NCBI GenBank assembly: GCA_001508005.1
Contig: LGEZ01000018.1
Coordinates: forward strand, 1-45,443
Direction: 5' to 3'
DNA length: 45,443 nucleotides
Source of the DNA: Clostridia bacterium 41_269
Lineage (GTDB): Bacteria > Bacillota > DTU086
In this document: in pieces, positions 15,737 through 23,882 of the stretch
Layout of the letters: each line of letters starts with the position of its first letter
How positions within the stretch are numbered: position 1 is the first letter of the stretch
Notes under the pieces: generated by a model
Told to the model about the DNA's origin: nothing
The model's input: only the letters and a program-made list of their open reading frames with translations
Database searches by the model: none
Translations under genes and position numbers: made by a program

Positions 15737-16534
15737 ATGAAAAAAGTCCTTTCAATTGCCGGTTCAGATTCTGGTGGAGGTGCCGGCATTCAAGCTGATT
15801 TAAAAACCTTTGCAGCCTTTAGGGTTTACGGAACCACAGCCATAACTTCTGTTACAGCTCAAAATACCGTAGGCGTAGAAGGAGTTTATGATCTGCCGCC
15901 GGATTTTGTTGCCCTGCAGATTGATGCTGTTATGAAGGATATAGGAGCCGATGCGGTAAAAACAGGTATGCTTTCCAATGTTGAAATAGTGGAAGCTGTC
16001 TGCAGTAAGCTAAAAGAGTATGATGTCCAAAACCTAGTTGTGGATCCCGTTATGGTTGCCAAGAGTGGGGATACTTTATTAAGGGAAGATGCTATAAATG
16101 TGATAAAGGAAAAGCTGTTCCCCCTGGCTAAGGTTATAACCCCTAATCTGGATGAAGCCAAAGTATTAACGGGATTAAAGGAAATAAATGATGAAGAAGG
16201 AATGAAGGAAGCTGCAAAGCTCTTAAAGGAAATGGGCCCCCAATATGTCCTGGTTAAAGGGGGACACCTAACGGATGATGCGGTGGATCTCCTTTATGAT
16301 GGAACAAAATTCTATCGCTATCCGGCGGAAAGGATAATTACAAGAAATACCCATGGCACTGGATGCACCTATTCTGCAGCCATTGCTGCCTGTCTGGCAT
16401 TGGGACTGAGTGTTCCAGAAGCAGTGGAAAGAAGTAAAAAGTTCATAACTACGGCTATAAAGTATGGGCTCCAAATTGGAAAAGGTCATGGGCCTACCCA
16501 TCATTTTGCAGAATTATACGGTGACGCTGAATAA
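15737..16534 (+). CDS. thiD: Hydroxymethylpyrimidine/phosphomethylpyrimidine kinase
   Basis: ThiD phosphorylates HMP and HMP-P in thiamine diphosphate synthesis. The 265-residue ribokinase-type protein starts with LSIAGSDSGGGAGIQADLKTF in two parts, has TPNLDEAKVLTG in the middle and the catalytic anion-hole motif NTHGTGCTYSAAIAA near residue 210. ATG 15737 follows GGGGAGA. No TPP riboswitch is evident upstream and no other thiamine genes are near. It is the first gene of the thiD-lspA-rluD run. Confidence 0.94.
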   Translation: MKKVLSIAGSDSGGGAGIQADLKTFAAFRVYGTTAITSVTAQNTVGVEGVYDLPPDFVALQIDAVMKDIGADAVKTGMLSNVEIVEAVCSKLKEYDVQNLVVDPVMVAKSGDTLLREDAINVIKEKLFPLAKVITPNLDEAKVLTGLKEINDEEGMKEAAKLLKEMGPQYVLVKGGHLTDDAVDLLYDGTKFYRYPAERIITRNTHGTGCTYSAAIAACLALGLSVPEAVERSKKFITTAIKYGLQIGKGHGPTHHFAELYGDAE

Positions 16535-16545
16535 AGGATAATTTT

Positions 16546-17046
16546 ATGCAGGGGAGAGGAGCCATATTGCACTTTTTTACGTGGGCGGCGGTTGTGCTTA
16601 TTTTGGATCAACTGAGCAAACATCTTATTCAGCGTATTATCGCAGAAGGGGAATCCATACCTATACTGCCGGGCGTATTTCATTTAACTTTGTATAAGAA
16701 CCCTGGAGCTGCTTTTGGAATTTTTGCATATAAAACCAATTTATTTATAACGGTTACCATTATTGTTATGATAATTATCATATTCTTTTACCTTAAGCTT
16801 CCAAAATCTATGGGGCTTGCGAAAATTTCCCTTGCACTACAGTTTGGAGGAGCTGCAGGAAACTTTATTGATCGAATTTTACATGGATATGTAGTGGATT
16901 TTATTGATTTTCGTGTATGGCCGGTTTTCAATATTGCGGACAGCGCAATAGTTATTGGAGTAATTCTGCTGTGCTGGGATTTCTTTATACAGAGGGAAAA
17001 AGAGGGTTGTGATGAAGGGGATAAGAACGGCTGTGTCGGAAAGTGA
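16546..17046 (+). CDS. lspA: Lipoprotein signal peptidase
   Basis: LspA cleaves the signal peptide of prolipoproteins in the membrane. The 166-residue product has four hydrophobic segments. Both catalytic aspartates are in their motifs: GNFIDRILHGYVVDFIDF and VFNIADSAIVIG. KNPGAAFGI is the third conserved block. ATG 16546 is 11 bp after thiD. The C-terminal tail is charged and overlaps rluD by about 35 bp. The pair lspA-rluD is the usual neighbour of ileS in the Firmicute ylm region. Confidence 0.95.
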   Translation: MQGRGAILHFFTWAAVVLILDQLSKHLIQRIIAEGESIPILPGVFHLTLYKNPGAAFGIFAYKTNLFITVTIIVMIIIIFFYLKLPKSMGLAKISLALQFGGAAGNFIDRILHGYVVDFIDFRVWPVFNIADSAIVIGVILLCWDFFIQREKEGCDEGDKNGCVGK

Positions 17047-17962
17047 ATGCAGGGTTGTTGTGGGAGAAGACGAGGCTGGGCAGAGAATTGACGCCTTCCT
17101 TGCCGCACAGAATCCTGATCTTTCCCGCAGTCAGGTGCAGAAGATTATAGAAGATGGTGGGGTTAAAGTAAATGGCACTGCCGTTAAAAAGAACTATAAG
17201 CTGAAGCCTGGTGATATCGTAATCTTCAGAATACCGGAACCGGAAAAAATATCCCTTGAACCCCAAAATATACCCATTAATATAGTTTATGAAGATGAAG
17301 ATATAGTTGTGATTGATAAGCCCCGGGGCATGGTTGTTCATCCAGCTCCGGGGAATTATTCAGGTACTTTGGTAAATGCCCTCTTATATCACTGCAGGGA
17401 TCTGTCGGGAATAAACGGAATGCTGAGACCAGGTATTGTTCACAGGCTGGATAAAGATACTTCAGGATTGATTGTTGCAGCTAAAAACGATTTCGCTCAC
17501 CGCAGATTGGCTGAGCAGATTAAGAAGCATGATTTTAAAAGGATATATGCGGCACTGGTTCACGGGGTTGTGGTGCAGGATAGGGGCATAATTGATGCCC
17601 CTATTGGGCGGGATCCAAAAGACCGCAAAAAAATGGCAGTGGTGTTCAAGAACAGTAAACCTGCTGTTACCTGCTTTAGGGTTTTGGAGAGATTTAAAGA
17701 GTATACCCTTTTGGAGCTGGAATTAAAGACCGGAAGGACGCATCAGATCCGCGTCCACATGTCTTATCTTAAGCATCCCGTTGTGGGGGACACTAAGTAC
17801 GGCAGAAGAAAAAATGAATTCGGTATAGAGGGGCAGGTTCTGCATGCAAAAACCCTGGGTATTACCCATCCCCGTACAGGGGAATATATGGAGTTTAATA
17901 CAGAGCTGCCGGAGTATTTTAAAGAAATTCTAAGGCAGATCAGGGATAAAGAGGGGAAATAA
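17012..17962 (+). CDS. rluD: RluA-family pseudouridine synthase (RluD-like)
   Basis: This enzyme isomerises uridines in 23S rRNA. An N-terminal S4 RNA-binding domain (about residues 15-75, DAFLAAQNPDLSRSQVQKII) precedes the catalytic domain, with the nucleophilic aspartate in GIVHRLDKDTSGLIV. LKTGRTHQIRVHMSYLKHPV and GDTKYG follow as expected. The length of about 316 residues is normal. The start is either GTG 17009, ATG 17012 or GTG 17033; ATG 17012 overlaps the end of lspA. The exact rRNA target (RluD or another RluA member) cannot be read from sequence alone. Confidence 0.92.
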   Translation: MKGIRTAVSESECRVVVGEDEAGQRIDAFLAAQNPDLSRSQVQKIIEDGGVKVNGTAVKKNYKLKPGDIVIFRIPEPEKISLEPQNIPINIVYEDEDIVVIDKPRGMVVHPAPGNYSGTLVNALLYHCRDLSGINGMLRPGIVHRLDKDTSGLIVAAKNDFAHRRLAEQIKKHDFKRIYAALVHGVVVQDRGIIDAPIGRDPKDRKKMAVVFKNSKPAVTCFRVLERFKEYTLLELELKTGRTHQIRVHMSYLKHPVVGDTKYGRRKNEFGIEGQVLHAKTLGITHPRTGEYMEFNTELPEYFKEILRQIRDKEGK

Positions 17963-17965
17963 ATT

Positions 17966-18211
17966 TTGGAAAAGAGCTGGGTAAAACTTGTTACTCTGCC
18001 GAATATGATGGAGGCAGAGATCCTTAAGGGATACCTTGAAAGCAGTTCCATTGAAGTGATGGTCAAAAGTGAAGCCATAGGGCAGATTCATGGATTGACG
18101 GCAGGTCCCCTGGCGGAAGTAGAAATATGGGTTCCTGCCGAAAAATATGAAGAGGCGGAGAAACTGCTGAAGGGCTTTGAGGAAAATGGGAGTGAAGGTA
18201 ATACCTATTGA
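17966..18211 (+). CDS. DUF2007 domain protein
   Basis: This small protein of 81 residues has the DUF2007 fold (ferredoxin-like, sometimes called putative signal-transducing protein). WVKLVTLPNMMEAEILKGYL and the end motif VWVPAEKYEEAEKLL-like (here EIWVPAEKYEEAEKLLKGF) are typical. Function is unknown. TTG 17966 is used, with GAGGGG spaced correctly in the end of rluD. It overlaps the next gene by about 25 bp, so translation is probably coupled. Confidence 0.8.
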   Translation: MEKSWVKLVTLPNMMEAEILKGYLESSSIEVMVKSEAIGQIHGLTAGPLAEVEIWVPAEKYEEAEKLLKGFEENGSEGNTY

Positions 18212-18875
18212 ATTTAAAAATGGAAAAGGATACGATATTAAAATATCTAATCCCGAGGCAGCGGTGCAGGATTATCTCAATGCTTTAAACAGAGCAGTTG
18301 AGGAATATGATTTAGTGCGCCTTTGGGATTCAAGAAAAAAGTGCTTGGGCTGCGATAAATGCTGCAGGGAAAGGATACCCTTAACGCTGGCAGATGTCAG
18401 CATTCTCGCTGAACATCTGCTGCCAAGGGAAAAGGCAGAAAAGGATAAGGCTTTGGCGGAGGTTATCAGGAGATACTGCCGCATTTTTGTTTATGGAGAT
18501 ATTGTTGATATACATTTACGCCTGACCGAAAATGGAGCCTGCCCTTTTCTTAATGAAGAGGAAGGCATGTGCAGAATTTATCCCTACCGGCCTTTGGTGT
18601 GTCAGACTTTTATCTGCTGTCCCATGACCAAAAAGGCAGAGCAGCTGAGGGAAGCTGTGGTGAACAGAGGAGAGGATGATCTGGTTCGCTGGTGGATGAA
18701 ATATGCTTATGAAAACAGCATTGCTGTCTGGTTTGACGAAGGGGATAATCCCCAGATTGATTTAGAAGATTTTGAATTTGAATCCGATCCTTTTATTTTC
18801 ATTTCTGGATATTCAAAGGTTAAAATAAGGGATGTTGTTTCTCCCAATCTTTGGAAGCTTCTGAGTGATAAGTGA
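18186..18875 (+). CDS. YkgJ family cysteine-cluster protein
   Basis: The family is annotated as putative zinc- or iron-chelating. The cysteine clusters are CLGCDKCCRERIPL near residue 54 and CRIYPYRPLVCQTFICCP near residue 125. The product is about 229 residues. ATG 18186 follows TTGAGGAAA inside the end of the DUF2007 gene; GTG 18192 is an alternative. It closes the thiD operon, directly before a strong terminator. No substrate or partner is evident. Confidence 0.82.
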   Translation: MGVKVIPIEFKNGKGYDIKISNPEAAVQDYLNALNRAVEEYDLVRLWDSRKKCLGCDKCCRERIPLTLADVSILAEHLLPREKAEKDKALAEVIRRYCRIFVYGDIVDIHLRLTENGACPFLNEEEGMCRIYPYRPLVCQTFICCPMTKKAEQLREAVVNRGEDDLVRWWMKYAYENSIAVWFDEGDNPQIDLEDFEFESDPFIFISGYSKVKIRDVVSPNLWKLLSDK

Positions 18876-18882
18876 TTAAAAG

Positions 18883-18918
18883 AAAAAAGCTGAAACCTTC
18901 GGGTTTTCAGCTTTTTTT
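18883..18918. terminator. Rho-independent terminator with UUCG tetraloop
   Basis: A long stem AAAAAAGCTGAAACC/GGTTTTCAGCTTTTTT is closed by TTCG. The A- and T-tracts make it functional on both strands. It ends the thiD-YkgJ operon. Confidence 0.92.
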
Positions 18919-18968
18919 GTTATTAACGGTTCTTATTGGGAAAAATATGTTCAAGGAGGTACAAAGCA

Positions 18969-19961
18969 ATGGTACGTCATCTGTTTTCAACCATATCAAT
19001 AAGAAACGTTGAATTACCCAATAGAATTGTAATGCCCCCCATGGCAACCAGTCTTGCAGCTGAAGACGGAAAGGTAACTCCACAACTCATTAAGCATTAT
19101 ACTTTAAGAGCCCAGGCTTCAGTGGGATTAATAATAATTGAACATGCTTACGTATCGCTCCAGGGGAGGGTCAGCAGAAGGCAGCTGGGCATACACAGTG
19201 ATGAAGTGATACCCGGCATGAAAGAACTAACCCAAAGCATTCATTCTGCCGGTGGGAAAGTCTGCCTTCAGATTTCCCATGGAGGGTCAATTTGTTCTAA
19301 AGATTTGATAAAGGCGCAGCCATTGGGTCCCTCTTCCATAAAACACCCCGCAGGAAGAGATATTCCTAAGGAAATGAGCAGAGAGGAAATTAAAGGGGTT
19401 GTATCGGAATTTTGTAAAGCTGCAGAACGGGCAAAAGAAGCAGGATTTGATATGATTGAAATTCATGGGGCACATGGATTTCTTTTAAATCAGTTTTTTT
19501 CACCCCTTACAAACCGGCGCAGCGATGAATATGGAGGCAGCAGAAGCAGCAGGCTCCGCTTATCCATTGAAATTATAGAGGGAATAAGAAGTGCTGTGGA
19601 CGAAGACTTCCCAGTGCTTTTCCGGCTGGGAGGGGATGACAGAATGTACGGGGGATTGACGGTGGATGATGCGCACTGGGCTGCTTTGAGATTGGTGCGC
19701 TGTGGTGTTGATGTGATTGATTTATCTGGGGGCCTTGGGGGCTATGACGGCCAGGGTCAGGGTTATTTTGTCTACCTTGCTGAAGCTGTAAAGCCGGTGG
19801 TTGATATTCCTGTTATGATCAGCGGCGGCATAAGGGATCCCCATTTTGCCAACAGCCTTATAGAAGAGGGTAAAGCCGATCTTGTTGGAATAGGAAGGGC
19901 ACTGCTGGAAGATCCTCAATGGGCTGAAAAAGCCAAGGCAGAACTGGCTATTTTACAATAA
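18969..19961 (+). CDS. NADH:flavin oxidoreductase (old yellow enzyme family)
   Basis: This is an FMN TIM-barrel ene-reductase-like protein of 330 residues. Motifs are NRIVMPPMATSLA near residue 20, LQISHGGSI near 95, IHGAHGFLLNQFFSP and NRRSDEYGGSRS near 170-190, and LVGIGRALLEDPQWA at the end. It has only the barrel: the 4Fe-4S and FAD/NAD domains of 2-enoate reductases are absent. ATG 18969 follows AAGGAGG. The substrate is unknown. It stands alone between a terminator and a convergent gene whose end it overlaps by 14 bp. Confidence 0.88.
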   Translation: MVRHLFSTISIRNVELPNRIVMPPMATSLAAEDGKVTPQLIKHYTLRAQASVGLIIIEHAYVSLQGRVSRRQLGIHSDEVIPGMKELTQSIHSAGGKVCLQISHGGSICSKDLIKAQPLGPSSIKHPAGRDIPKEMSREEIKGVVSEFCKAAERAKEAGFDMIEIHGAHGFLLNQFFSPLTNRRSDEYGGSRSSRLRLSIEIIEGIRSAVDEDFPVLFRLGGDDRMYGGLTVDDAHWAALRLVRCGVDVIDLSGGLGGYDGQGQGYFVYLAEAVKPVVDIPVMISGGIRDPHFANSLIEEGKADLVGIGRALLEDPQWAEKAKAELAILQ

Positions 19962-21003
19962 GAGAGGCCTTTTCCCACTGCAGCAGCCGTTTTAAATTTC
20001 TGGCAATATTTTCGTAGCACTGGGAAGCTGGACTGTGGGGATATTTCAGCACACAGGGGCACAGCCTTTTTACCGATTTAAAAACATTGGGGTCTTCCAT
20101 CACAAAACCCAGTTCTATTATATCCAGTGAAAGAAACCTCTGGGCTGCTTTTACTATACGGTGGGAAACATCATAAGCTTCGTAGCGGCTGAAAACCCTG
20201 TTTACTATGAGCCCTATCTTGGAATGGATTTTTTTGTCTTTGAGAACTTTTAAAGCGGCATAAGCATCTGTGACTGCATGGGGCTCAGGTGTGGTGAGGA
20301 TAATTACTGAATCAGCGAATTTGTTGAAGAGCATTGTATTGCTCAGCACCCCAGGGGATGTGTCCACCAGAATTACATCCACATACCTTTCCAGCAGCCC
20401 TAAATTATTTATTATCTTTTGAACCTCAGCTTCTGTTATGAAATCTGGATTCTGAAAACCAGAGGTTCCAGGAACTATTATGATTCCGCAGGGACCTTCC
20501 ATAATTATCTGAAAAATATTTTTATTTCCCCTTATCAGATCCTGGAGGGAAGCCTTAGCATTAAGATTCAGCAGAACATCTATATTTGCCGTTCCCAAAT
20601 CTGCATCAACGATGCATACCCTCATTCCCTGCTGGCTTAAGGCCACAGCAGTATTTATAAGCAGGGTGCTTTTCCCAACCCCTCCCTTACCGCTGGTTAC
20701 AGTAATTATTTGGGGGGCATGTTTTTTTCCTGCCTTTGTAATCTGATAGGGAATTGTTAATTCGAAGCATGATTCGCCCTTAAGGAATGTTTTATTTACA
20801 ATTTCCGAAAGAAAAGACCTGCCTTCAGGTATTTCCACCTTGACCATAGTTCCTGAAGGAAGAAGTACGATTTTACCCCTATGGTGGGGTATTTTTATTT
20901 TAAAGGTATTTAAAGATTTATTGATTACTTCGCATTTAAATGCCTTTCCTTTATAAATACCTGTTAAAGGCTCCACATAAATTACCATCCCAGGCGAAAT
21001 CAA
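19948..21003 (-). CDS. FlhG/MinD-like ATPase with N-terminal YcgR-type domain
   Basis: The 351-residue protein has two parts. Residues 1-88 resemble the N-terminal domain of the flagellar brake YcgR: PGMVIYVE start, IKIPHHRGKIVLLPSGTMVKV, then FELTIP. The second part is a deviant-Walker P-loop ATPase, SGKGGVGKST at 104-113 and VDADLGTANIDVLL from 132, the latter typical of FlhG (MinD2), which regulates flagellar number and placement. The C-terminal PilZ domain that binds c-di-GMP in YcgR is not seen. No flagellar genes are nearby. The role is inferred only. Confidence 0.75.
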   Translation of the reverse strand: MISPGMVIYVEPLTGIYKGKAFKCEVINKSLNTFKIKIPHHRGKIVLLPSGTMVKVEIPEGRSFLSEIVNKTFLKGESCFELTIPYQITKAGKKHAPQIITVTSGKGGVGKSTLLINTAVALSQQGMRVCIVDADLGTANIDVLLNLNAKASLQDLIRGNKNIFQIIMEGPCGIIIVPGTSGFQNPDFITEAEVQKIINNLGLLERYVDVILVDTSPGVLSNTMLFNKFADSVIILTTPEPHAVTDAYAALKVLKDKKIHSKIGLIVNRVFSRYEAYDVSHRIVKAAQRFLSLDIIELGFVMEDPNVFKSVKRLCPCVLKYPHSPASQCYENIARNLKRLLQWEKASLIVK

Positions 21004-21213
21004 GGTTCTCCTGCTCCTTTGCTCCCACAGTGTTTAAGCCAAAATTTCTCCTTTTTAAATTTTTTATCCTTCGGGAATTACATCTACTTTTGTCGTTTTT
21101 TGAGATAATTGTAAAAAATTTTGTTAGTTAGAGATGACACAATCATATACTCCAAAGTCTAAGGAGCAGCCTTCCAATAGAATTGAAACAAGCACTAAAA
21201 AATTTCTAAAACC

Positions 21214-21253
21214 TTAAGATTAATATGATTATGCGTATAATTATATGTATAAT
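21214..21253 (+). promoter_or_regulatory. Probable promoter/operator of the toxin-antitoxin pair
   Basis: TTAAGA (21214) and TATAAT (21236-21241) have a 16-bp spacer, and a second TATAAT lies at 21248-21253. The two halves repeat an ATG(CG)TATAAT unit, which could be a tandem operator for the antitoxin. Confidence 0.45.
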
Positions 21254-21302
21254 ATATTTGCAAAGAGAGCATATTATTATCAGTAGAAAGGAGTGTAAAA
21301 AG

Positions 21303-21677
21303 GTGAGTAAAATAATGAGCAATGATTTTGACATTTCTGATGACCCGGTGTTATTAACACCCAGTCAGTTGGTTTCTTCTTCTAAATTGGTCAGAAGCTT
21401 CAGCTCCTATTTAAATAAGGCTAAAAAAAGACCTCTTTTTATAACGAGGGAACAAGAGATAGAAGCTGTTTTAATTAGTATAGATGAGTACAGAAGATTG
21501 TTGGAAGAAAAACTCAGAATCGAAGAACTTTACGACGCAGCTGCTGCTCTTAGGCGTTTGGTCGAAGCCGCAGAAAAAGAGCAGGAATTGTTGAGCCTTG
21601 ATGATGTTCTGAAGGAACTTGATTTGACCAGAGAGGAACTGGTGGCCCAAAGTGAAGGCGGAGGAATGGACGGTTAA
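21303..21677 (+). CDS. Type II antitoxin, Phd/YefM-like
   Basis: The product of 124 residues neutralises the toxin encoded next to it and probably represses the pair. The core resembles Phd/YefM N-domains (SSSKLVRSFSSYLNKAKKRP followed by LFITREQEIEAVLISIDEYR). A helical, acidic C-terminus, rich in E and L, would wrap the toxin. GTG 21303 with AAAGGAG eight bases before is preferred over the longer upstream reading. It overlaps the toxin gene by 26 bp, the usual arrangement. Confidence 0.8.
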   Translation: MSKIMSNDFDISDDPVLLTPSQLVSSSKLVRSFSSYLNKAKKRPLFITREQEIEAVLISIDEYRRLLEEKLRIEELYDAAAALRRLVEAAEKEQELLSLDDVLKELDLTREELVAQSEGGGMDG

Positions 21678-21993
21678 ATTTCTTCCAGAAGCTTTGAATG
21701 ACCTTCTAAAATTGGATCGAAGCGCACAGAAACGCATATTAGCAGCGGTACTGAAACTGAAAAAGGACCCCATTGGTTATGGCAAAAATTTGGGAAATAA
21801 ATTGGGTTTAAACCTTTCTAAATTATATAAAATTACACTCCTTTCTGGTTATCGCATTGTTTATTCAGTTGAAGAAACAGAAGTACTTGTCTGCATCATT
21901 GCTGTTGGAAAAAGGGAAAAAGAAAGGGTTTATAAGAATGCTGCTAAAAGAATTGAAGAATTTCGAAAAAAAAACCATTGCAGAACTAAATAA
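21652..21993 (+). CDS. Type II toxin, RelE/ParE family
   Basis: This is a basic protein of 113 residues with the RelE/ParE pattern: FLPEALNDLLKLDRSAQKRI at the start, a central KLYKITLLSGYRIVYSVEE and the C-terminal IAVGKREKERVYKNA. RelE-type members cut mRNA on the ribosome and ParE-type members poison gyrase; the sequence alone leaves this open, though the YRIVY...VGKRE pattern leans to RelE. GTG 21652 lies in the end of the antitoxin gene. Confidence 0.83.
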   Translation: MKAEEWTVKFLPEALNDLLKLDRSAQKRILAAVLKLKKDPIGYGKNLGNKLGLNLSKLYKITLLSGYRIVYSVEETEVLVCIIAVGKREKERVYKNAAKRIEEFRKKNHCRTK

Positions 21994-22016
21994 GATTGAA
22001 TCGTTGTTGGGCAGAA

Positions 22017-22050
22017 AATAAAAGCAGCCTCTCCAGAAAAGGAAAGGCTG
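22017..22050 (-). terminator. Terminator of the GH13 gene (minus strand)
   Basis: Read on the minus strand, CAGCCTTTCC pairs with GGAGAGGCTG around six bases and is followed by CTTTTATTTT. It lies 33 bp beyond the GH13 stop codon. Confidence 0.75.
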
Positions 22051-22082
22051 AAAACTTCACATCCTGGGGTTTTTGGTTTTTT

Positions 22083-23882
22083 TTACAGATTTCCTGTCAA
22101 AAGTATCAGTCCGCTGTGTTCTTCAAGGGAGGGGATATGGATTTTCCCCTTTTTTAAACGGTAGGTTTTTTGGGTTAGGGCTTCGTAAAATTCTGTTCCT
22201 TCTTTTAGGGGAAGTTCATCCGTTGGGATGAAAAGTTCCCTTTCCTTTGAGCCGGCGTTTATGGCTGTTACGGCAGTAGTATTTTCCAGTTTTCTGGCAA
22301 AGCAGTATATCCTGCCCTCATCCTCGGCTAAAAGGGGTATAAAGCTGCCTGAGGTGAGGACGGGATTTTTTTTTCTCATTTTGATCAGCTTTTTATAGAA
22401 TTCCTTAAGTTCCAGGTCCTGTTCCTTTTCATCCCAGATCATTGTTCTGCGGCAGCCGGGGTCCGGTCCCCCCAGCATACCTATTTCATCGCCGTAGTAT
22501 ATCATCGGAGCCCCTGGATAGGTCATTTGGAATATTACCGCCGGGCGCATTCTTTTCTTCACCTCATTGATGTTTAAAGGGGCTGATAGAGCCGGCATTT
22601 CTTCTTTAAATACTGTAAGCACCCTGGGAGTATCATGGCTGCCCAAAAGGTTCAGCAGGGAGAGGTTGACCTGCTGATGGTACATGAGCCGCAGGATGCC
22701 CATTTTGCTGTCAAAATCAGAGGCTCCCATTTTTCTTCGGGCAAAGAAGTCCAGCACGTTGTCCCTGAAGAGATAATTCATCACCGCATCAAATTCGTCC
22801 CCCTGAAGCCAAGGTCTGCCGTCGTCCCAAATTTCCCCAACGATATAGCAGTCAGGGTTTATGCTTTTTACAACTTTTCTAAATTCCTTCCAAAAGTCAT
22901 GATCAATTTCATTGGGAACATCCAGACGCCAGCCGTCGATGTTGAATTCCTGCGTCCAATAGGCAGCGGTATCCAGAAGATATTTTTTAACTTCAGGATT
23001 TTTTACGTTCAGCTTTGGAAGTTCCGGTACGTCCCACCAGCATTCATAGGTGGGGCGGGGATGTATCCTTACTGGAAACTCGTAAATGTAGTGCCAGTCC
23101 TTATATCGGGAGGAGGAGCCCTTTTCAAGTATATCCTGAAAAGCCCAGAATTTTGTGCCCGTATGATTGAACACACCATCAAGTATAATTTTGATGCCAT
23201 TTTGATGCAGTTTATCCACAAGGCTTTTTAGGGTTTCTTTGTCCCCGAAATGGGGGTCGATTGCGCGATAGTCGTAAGTATTGTATTTATGGTTGGATTC
23301 TGCGGCAAAAATGGGATTGAGCCAAATTGCATTTATTCCTAGATTAACAAGATATGGAATTTTCTTCTCTATTCCTTCCAGATCGCCGCCGAAAAAGTTT
23401 TCCCTGGTAGGTTCGCCGCCCCATTCTTCGGTATGAGGCGGGTCGTTATGGGGGTTCCCGTTGTAGAAGCGCTCCGGAAAAATTTGATAGAAAATTGAAT
23501 TCTTAACCCAAGAAGGAGTTTCAAAAATTTCCTCAGGGAACAATTCATATTTAAAGTAGTGCACGCTGTCTTTGTTTTCTGTGCCCAGATTGCTGATATT
23601 TTCTCCCAAAAAAATATTTTTGCCCTGATAATTTACTTCAAAATAGTATTCTATGGTTTTATTTTCCCGGACTTTGACTTCTGCTTCATAATATTTTGAG
23701 TTTCGGGTGCGCACCGAAGGGAGCATAGAAATGCTGTCCCATGAATCTTTATTCTTGTAGTGAAGGGTGCATCTCACCGGTCTTTCTTTTTCTGCCAAAT
23801 ATATTCTCAGCCTGATGATCAATGTCTCCGCATCCGCAGGATGTATATATCTTACCGACTGCCTGTGGTTAATTCTTATCAA
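22083..23882 (-). CDS. GH13 alpha-glycosidase (neopullulanase/cyclomaltodextrinase type)
   Basis: This enzyme should hydrolyse alpha-1,4 (and possibly alpha-1,6) links in maltodextrins. The 599-residue protein has an N-terminal CBM34-like beta domain (1-115). The TIM barrel starts at WVKNSIFYQIFPERF. Conserved regions are DGVFNH (235-240), DGWRLDVPNE with nucleophile Asp321, GEIWD with acid Glu350 and LLGSHDTPR with Asp417. A C-terminal beta domain ends it. There is no signal peptide, so it is probably cytoplasmic. Its start overlaps the GH15 gene end by 14 bp, so the two are translationally coupled. Confidence 0.93.
   Translation of the reverse strand: MIRINHRQSVRYIHPADAETLIIRLRIYLAEKERPVRCTLHYKNKDSWDSISMLPSVRTRNSKYYEAEVKVRENKTIEYYFEVNYQGKNIFLGENISNLGTENKDSVHYFKYELFPEEIFETPSWVKNSIFYQIFPERFYNGNPHNDPPHTEEWGGEPTRENFFGGDLEGIEKKIPYLVNLGINAIWLNPIFAAESNHKYNTYDYRAIDPHFGDKETLKSLVDKLHQNGIKIILDGVFNHTGTKFWAFQDILEKGSSSRYKDWHYIYEFPVRIHPRPTYECWWDVPELPKLNVKNPEVKKYLLDTAAYWTQEFNIDGWRLDVPNEIDHDFWKEFRKVVKSINPDCYIVGEIWDDGRPWLQGDEFDAVMNYLFRDNVLDFFARRKMGASDFDSKMGILRLMYHQQVNLSLLNLLGSHDTPRVLTVFKEEMPALSAPLNINEVKKRMRPAVIFQMTYPGAPMIYYGDEIGMLGGPDPGCRRTMIWDEKEQDLELKEFYKKLIKMRKKNPVLTSGSFIPLLAEDEGRIYCFARKLENTTAVTAINAGSKERELFIPTDELPLKEGTEFYEALTQKTYRLKKGKIHIPSLEEHSGLILLTGNL

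Noticed and set aside
22635-23231. A 198-codon plus-strand frame within the GH13 gene
   Set aside because: It is antisense to a complete GH13 enzyme with all catalytic motifs and shows no recognisable domain.
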